Part shown: one piece after another, positions 58,126 through 64,000 of the stretch | Layout of the letters: the number at the start of each line of letters is the position of its first letter | How positions within the stretch are numbered: position 1 is the stretch's first letter | Program-made: the position numbers and the translations under genes | Notes under the pieces: generated by a model | Told to the model about the DNA's origin: nothing | The model's input: only the letters and a program-made list of their open reading frames with translations | Databases searched by the model: none | DNA from: Ashinkailepas kermadecensis | Lineage: Eukaryota; Arthropoda; Thecostraca; Neolepadidae | Assembly (NCBI GenBank): GCA_034440615.1 | Contig: JAOTOM010004368.1 | Span: 1-64,000 of the forward strand | Direction: 5' to 3' | DNA length: 64,000 bases

Positions 58126-60547
58126 CACACCGACCCCCAGCATGTTCTTGTGTTCAAACTCAATCCAGGCCGCTACTTTCCAGATTGTTGAGGGAGTGGG
58201 CTTATTCGGCCCTCTTGATATCTCGGCAACCAATGAACTGATGTTTTTGGACGAAAACATCGTTCATAAGCTTGCACCGTTAACTACATCTTTGGAGAAA
58301 GAGCCTTGACATTTTGGAAACGGCGGATGCAGGAGGCAAAAAGGGGAAAATAGGGCAGGCCGGCACCTGACTGGATCCACGGCAGATACCCTGGGTCTAT
58401 CCATGGACTACCGGGACAGGCCGCCAGCACGACAGCAGAGAAACCTTTCTCGCCGTCCAAGCTCTGGAGCAAGGTCGACCACATCACCAAGAGGAGCGGC
58501 CAATCCTCTGTTGGTGAGCACGAGCTGGATACCGGTGCGTTTGGAACAGTTCTCTCATATTGCTCTGCGCCCTGTGTGACGCTCGTGTATTTCATTCAAA
58601 ACGAGCGACCTCATGTTCAACACCTGTATGCTCTTGGCACTAGGCCGACTGGATATCGTTATCAGGCACGAGCTGAGCCCGGATCGGCAACGACCACAAT
58701 TCAAAATCACTCGGGCCTGTCGCTTCGCGGAGTAAATACTATTGCAGACATTTAAATTATGCAGCTTACGACGCATCTGATGCATGCCTTGTGCTAAGGG
58801 AAGGGTCGAGAAGCACTGAGGATAGTCCATTTTGACGTTGTGCAGTTCCAAAAATATGATCACATAACGTGTCGACGCAATTTCCAGCAGGTAATATATG
58901 TGTTGCATGCTTTTTACACATGATTTGTTACTACCTTTATTGGTGACACAGCGAATTGCGTGGTATAAATTCCCGTGATCAGTCATCATATTTTCGATGT
59001 CTATCCAAAATACTTTGCCCATATTTCTCTCTTTTCGCATACCGATCTGGCTCTCTTGCTGCTGTGCTTCCCACATAATTGAGTGTACGCTCTGCTGGGC
59101 TCGGTATTGTTCAGGGGTTCGATGGTATTCGATGGAGCACATTCAGACCCGAAGCTTCGCTCTGACAGATGCGAGTTCTGGGCATCGTCCAAACGTGCTG
59201 CTGACACTCCAATCTTTGTGCAGAACGTCACCTCGGGGAAAACAGCGTCTACGAATACCTCCCATCCATTTTTCCCCGGTAGTCAGCAGTGGCAGCACCA
59301 ACCGACGATCTGCATACACCAAGGCGACTGATAGCTGCATGACCAAATGCATCATTCCAACGCCGGAGTGCTATCGGAATTGCGAGAATGGCAGCAGTGA
59401 TGACGCTGGATTTGTTTTTTTTTACGCAATGAAAATATAACTGTTCAAATGCTCTGAGTTGGTCGGAAAGCGTCGCAAATGATGTCCAAAAAGAAACATG
59501 TTTCAGTTGAGGTGGCGCAAATACCCGGCTGCACGTCTAAAAATGACGCCAAGCGTAATGTGGGTCAAAGAGTTTATTTTGTGGTTGAGACGGCTCGAGA
59601 TTTGGGCTAGGCACCCTCTGAACCACAAAAGTATTCCCGACCTATAGGGAACATCCCAGGTCCTAGGGAGCTGGAAAAAATGAAAATGCGCGAAATGCTT
59701 GTTTGTCGAATGGCGGTCGCGGACGTTTATATCCGACAATTAAGTCGAATTGTAGGCTTGGTCGAGTGTGGGCATGGTTTTGAAATACAATACTCTTTTT
59801 TCCCTGTGATACGAGTTTTAGCACTTCCGGTCCAATTAGACCAAGCAACTCGATTTCGATTTCGGACACAACATGCCCTCGGTTTCGAGGGCAAGTTTTA
59901 CCCTAGTCTTCATTGTTGCTATGGGAATAAAACTAATTTCAAACTCAACATGATTTCTATGACAGTATCGTAGCCTGCCTAAAAACCTATGCTTGTGCCA
60001 TGCATTTTCCTATTTCTGCACCTACTGATGAATGGGTTTTTTTCTTCGATTATTTCGAGTAGAATAACAAACGATCTCGAGCATATAATTAGATGCTCAT
60101 CTTTTGAATACATACCATTTGCAAAGATAATCAAATCGAACAATACTTTTGGAAGATATGAGTATATGAATTTATATTAACAAAACAGCCACGATTATGC
60201 AGTACACACCTCCGATTATGCTATTTGAGAAACATACACACGTCCGGCTTTCTTTATATATCAGTTTCAATCGTTCTTATTGTGGCTCCGGTGTCTTGAT
60301 GTTCAGCTTCTCGGTTGTCCGTATTCGTTCTCCGTGTCGTCTCCAGTCGAAAGCACATCGGCCTCCGCCGTCCGCTGAGGTTTTTGGCTGCCGGCTTCCG
60401 CGGCTCTCCATTCTCTCTGAGTGCACGCAGCCGGCCGTATTGATCCAAACCGTCACCGCAACTTGCTGCACTGCCGCTGGAAGCGCGTACCCACAACTTA
60501 TGTCATCGACCGTCTCGCGTTGCGGAACGCGGCGTGGGCGCTACACA
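58126..60547. other. 2.4-kb spacer, no gene recognised
   Basis: The minus frame 59142-58555 (195 codons) is the longest and is not a tandem-repeat artefact, but I recognise no domain. Overlapping frames on the other strand are similar in length. Confidence 0.4.
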
Positions 60548-60622
60548 ACATTCATCCATGCACAGCATCCTTCCATGCACAACATCCATCCATGCACAAC
60601 ATCCATTTATGCACAACATCGA
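60548..60622. repeat. 16-17 bp tandem repeat, about 4-5 copies
   Basis: Unit CCATGCACAACATCCAT with small substitutions. Confidence 0.88.
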
Positions 60623-61074
60623 TCCCGCGCGCTCCCTCTCGTCCATACTCCTTCACACCCCTTGTCTACAGGAATGCCACATTTTCCGACAGTCTCCACG
60701 AGTCCGGCGATAGTTTGACATTTTATTCAGATGTATATTATTGGGACTCCAACTCAATTCTACCATTCAGCATTCGATTCGAAACTAATTTCCTTCTATG
60801 TTTAATATTAAAAACGTATCCCAACCAAGCTTAGCCATCATATGTTCATCTTCAATCTATGTACCTATATTGAGCGTTCTGGTAGTGGTTGGTAGTATTT
60901 ATCTTAGAAGTGCTCTTTTTTGTTAATCGAACGTGTGCTGAAACTGAGTTGGGATGGGAATGGGTGTTTGTCGAGTATTGCCACTGGGCCGCCGACGTCC
61001 GGTGGAGAAACAAAGCATCAGACACGGATTGAAGCAGTCTGACCGGCGACTTAACACACGCGACCAGACCTAAA
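60623..61074. other. unassigned spacer
   Basis: No gene recognised. Confidence 0.4.
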
Positions 61075-61255
61075 GGCATCGACTGGCGCTATCAGATGCG
61101 AACTAGCACTATCAGACGTGAACGGGCATCATCCGACATGGACTGGCGCCATCAGACGCGGACTAACGCTATCAGACGTGAACTGGCGTCATGAGACATG
61201 AGCTGGTCGCGTCAGATACGGACTGGCATTATCAGACGTAAATTGGCGTCGTTAG
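61075..61255. repeat. ~21-bp degenerate minisatellite, about 8 copies
   Basis: Units such as ACTGGCGCTATCAGATGCGA, ACTAGCACTATCAGACGTGA and ACTGGCGCCATCAGACGCGG. Confidence 0.87.
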
Positions 61256-62937
61256 TCAGTCAATCATTTTTTGGGCCAATGGAATTATCATAAGTAAACA
61301 CAAGTGCAATTATTGGGCCCATGCATTAATGGCCTATCTGAGTGGTTTACTACAGAGTCAAACTGGACTGAGCCTTCCCGACTTGGACCGGAGATGGTGG
61401 AACAACGATGGAAAACGTGGTGCAAGTGATACACAAATTGATAACTAACAACAGATAAGGTCGATGCTTCGACCATTCGCATAGACCAGACGGCTGCGTT
61501 TGTGCGCTAACAGATGAGCGGCCGTGGGAGGCGGGGCATTGTATGTCATACGGCAGCAGTGAAGCATTCATGAAACAGGCGCGTATGGCCGAGGGGCGGA
61601 AAGAAAAACTGAAGATTAGAATGGCACAAAAAGCATGGAATTTGCTTTGTGCAATGCTATATAAAAGATACCTATACCATCATAAGGCGCCTGTGACACC
61701 AGTATTAGGGCGCTGGACCAGCTGGGGTTACTGGTAAAAGCGCGGGTAAAGTTAAATTTCCGTGTCAGTCAAAGGTGCATTGCCTTGAGTCTGTATCTAG
61801 TCACGCGCCTTCACGCACGTATGCACAGCTAATGATTCCGGATGCCTTGCATTCACCAAATTTCGGGGATAAAGTGTCCCCTCCCCTGGACCTGAGTTCG
61901 GACTTCCACATGCAAACCTAAGATTTCATCCGTTTTCCCGATCGCGTTTTCTCAACTTCGTAAGACCTATTCCCATTAAAACACCGAACATTCGGGTGTC
62001 ATGGCCCACCTGGCCACCCCTAAACACGCATTGGTCCAGGCAGAGCAGTCGGGTGGCAGAGCATTGGTCCTGGCACGAGCGCAATCTGACCCGCAGCACC
62101 CATCGGCCAGGCGGCTGAACCAACCAACAGCATATACGGATATTCTAATTCCGGGAGCTGACTGGGATGCTAGTTTATGGTCGCTATCGCCGGAGGCCAG
62201 CCCGACCGTCAGCCATGAACTGGACCGCAATTATCCCGCTGCTCGACGCAGCCGCCCTCGCTGCCTCAGAATTGACACTTAGGCTGGGGTTTCGTCAGAT
62301 TAGGCTATCATTGAGATGATAGTTATGGTTGAGGTAATATCAACATGATCAGGATTTCCCTAAATGTCACAGTCCTTACTCCACGTGCATCATCAAGCAA
62401 TGACCATTTTTCCATTGTCGTACACATGAACGAGTGCACCCCCATAGACAGTGTTGTCCCTTAAATCCCTGTTGCGTCCGTCATCTTCAATTCCGGTCCT
62501 TGCAATGAGTCTGACAAACGCCTTGTTGTACACACACGGTCTCTCCTTCACTCACGTCCGTTCACATGGCTTAGTCCCGTTTTTTTTGCTTTCACAAGCT
62601 TGTCCCGCAGTTGATGTCCTAAGATGGAGGTTACGTAGCATTTGATGTCATGTCCCCTCGCAATTCAGAGGAGGGGAGACATCAATTTCGCCAACCACCG
62701 TTAGATTTTCCGAGATAGGACCTAATCCTTTTATGATGTTGCTTTGACATTTGACATACCTTCCGACAATTGATGAGTTCACATTGTATAGACATTGAGG
62801 TCTATGCAGGCGGTATATGAAGATGCTAGAAGTAAGGTACCATAATCAGATTACGCCGTTAACATTGATGTGATTTTTAGATGTACATTGAATAATTTAT
62901 TATGAACAGAAGATATAGCCGAAAGTGAATTACGAGT
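61256..62937. other. 1.7-kb spacer, no gene recognised
   Basis: Short frames only, no recognised domains. Confidence 0.45.
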
Positions 62938-63222
62938 ACATTGGCGTCAGAAATAGCTTGGCAGTCAGGCCTGGGCTTCCTGGCGCTCGAATATCCTGCT
63001 TAGGTATAGGTATGGTCGCAAACAGTATATCTATGCAGGATATTTAGGTGCCGGGTGGCTCAGCCTGCCTGCCAAACGATTTGTGACGCCAATGGTACAT
63101 GTGGTGAGAAAGAGCGGCATTCTGCGAAGCGGCAGGCCCGAGTGATTTTTCATTGTCTAATGCGAGATATTCAGGTGCCAGGACGCCAAGCCTGGCTGCC
63201 AAGCTATTTGTGATACCAATTA
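62938..63222. repeat. inverted repeat plus extra direct arm (foldback element)
   Basis: 62938-62999 is an imperfect reverse complement (about 80% by eye) of 63035-63096; for example ATTGGCGTCAGAAATAGCTT pairs with a strand containing GATTTGTGACGCCAAT. A second copy in the direct orientation of the right arm lies at 63165-63222 (GATATTCAGGTGCCAGG ... GCTATTTGTGATACCAAT). This is consistent with a foldback/MITE-like repeat. Confidence 0.75.
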
Positions 63223-63242
63223 TGCATATAAATGATTAACGA

Positions 63243-63330
63243 AAAATGAAGAAGATGAAGTAGAAAATAAAGACAAAGAAGACGGTGAAAATGAAGAAGA
63301 TAAAGATGAAGAAGATGAAGTAGATCAAGG
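63243..63330. repeat. GAA/GAT purine-rich imperfect repeat
   Basis: GAAGAAGATGAAGTAGA-type motifs repeated; purine-rich plus strand. Confidence 0.88.
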
Positions 63331-64000
63331 CCAAGTGTAAGCCGAAAACCTGGAACATTTATTATTTCCTAATGCAATTGTGCTTATTTGAATATTTTTT
63401 AAAGGCGGCATTTATGGCGTGACCAAAAGTATCCTCTAATATATGTAATGATCAATATGGTATTTGATGGTAATCCCAGTTTCAAGTCAATATCTGGTCA
63501 GTCCACTGAGATATAATCTGAAATGTCCTGAGGTGGCATATCCTGAGCTTACTGGTGGCTCAGGATATGGATGAAGTGAAGATAGTGAAACCGGTGTAAT
63601 ATTTCATACCGATACCATTTCTGATATGATTAGATTCTACAAATTTGAATGGAAAGAGTTTGATTATTCGGTGGAAATTTTGGAAATTCATTTTGCCAAT
63701 GGCATGATAATTTCGGGATTTTTCTTCAGAATATTACCTGGGGCCACTCGAGCCTCCAGGCCTAACCACTGTGTGTGCTTGCTCCGGTTGCAACGGGTAC
63801 ATATATTGTTCGTTGTTTGGGAGACCTGACCATCAAGCACCTCAAAGTTCGGCCACTTTATTTTCTGGCTCCCAAATTAGTATTTTATTTTTGGCCAAAA
63901 CATGAGAACGAAAACAATAGAGCCCTAACGGGACCCGGACAGCCTTAATTTGTTCACTTCTGTGCAAAGCTTCTCCAATTGTCCTGCAGGGAGACCACCG
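63331..64000. other. unassigned end of window with a small hairpin
   Basis: CATATCCTGAGC (63537-63548) and GCTCAGGATATG (63558-63569) form a perfect 12-bp inverted repeat with a 9-nt loop. No gene recognised. Confidence 0.55.

Noticed and set aside
58555..59142. Minus-strand frame of 195 codons, not repeat-derived
   Set aside because: No recognised domain, and overlapping antisense frames are of similar openness; length alone is insufficient.

Overview
The window is eukaryotic, and most likely from a marine or other invertebrate animal. It has no operons and no bacterial-style packed genes. It carries a CR1-type LINE, terminal-inverted-repeat DNA transposons, microsatellites and an exceptional number of unrelated minisatellites. 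The species cannot be fixed from the sequence. I found no complete, convincing host protein-coding gene. Nearly every long open frame here is a by-product of a tandem repeat whose unit lacks stop codons.

Layout. 1-2040 is a 20-22 bp minisatellite entering from outside the window. 2861-5947 is an 88-copy, 35-bp minisatellite. 7.3-9.4 kb holds three shorter arrays. 10.98-11.83 kb holds one complete and one partial TTAA-flanked MITE. 14.0-17.2 kb holds three more arrays. 21.1-22.6 kb is a degenerate array split by a second TTAA MITE. 24.1-29.7 kb is one degenerate GGGCCC/GCG-rich array broken by a third TTAA MITE and by a 2.0-kb hAT-like element with an 8-bp target duplication. 35.08-38.85 kb is a 3.76-kb transposon with roughly 190-200 bp inverted repeats. 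It carries a decayed gene with XPG/FEN-like nuclease motifs and a C-terminal Cys-rich CXC-like segment, and is best compared with the Academ superfamily. 40.2-41.0 kb is a 46-bp array. 42.2-43.6 kb is a tandem array of about 275-bp units rich in AGGTCA-type half-sites. 44-53.3 kb holds further repeats, a perfect 20-bp-arm palindrome and three minisatellites. 54.9-57.7 kb is a 5'-truncated CR1 LINE on the minus strand. The remainder is mostly unannotated, with small tandem and inverted repeats at 58, 60.5, 61.1 and 63 kb.

Working together. There is no gene network. The story is repeat biology: minisatellites act as landing sites for DNA transposons, and several elements carry dense transcription-factor-like motifs (AGGTCA half-sites in the TTAA MITEs and the 275-bp satellite, a YY1-like core in the inverted repeats of the XPG-encoding transposon). 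The strongest candidate for something under-described is the 35.08-38.85 kb element, followed by the AGGTCA-loaded TTAA MITE family with unequal, piggyBac-like ends. Coordinates of repeat borders are read by eye and may be off by several bases.
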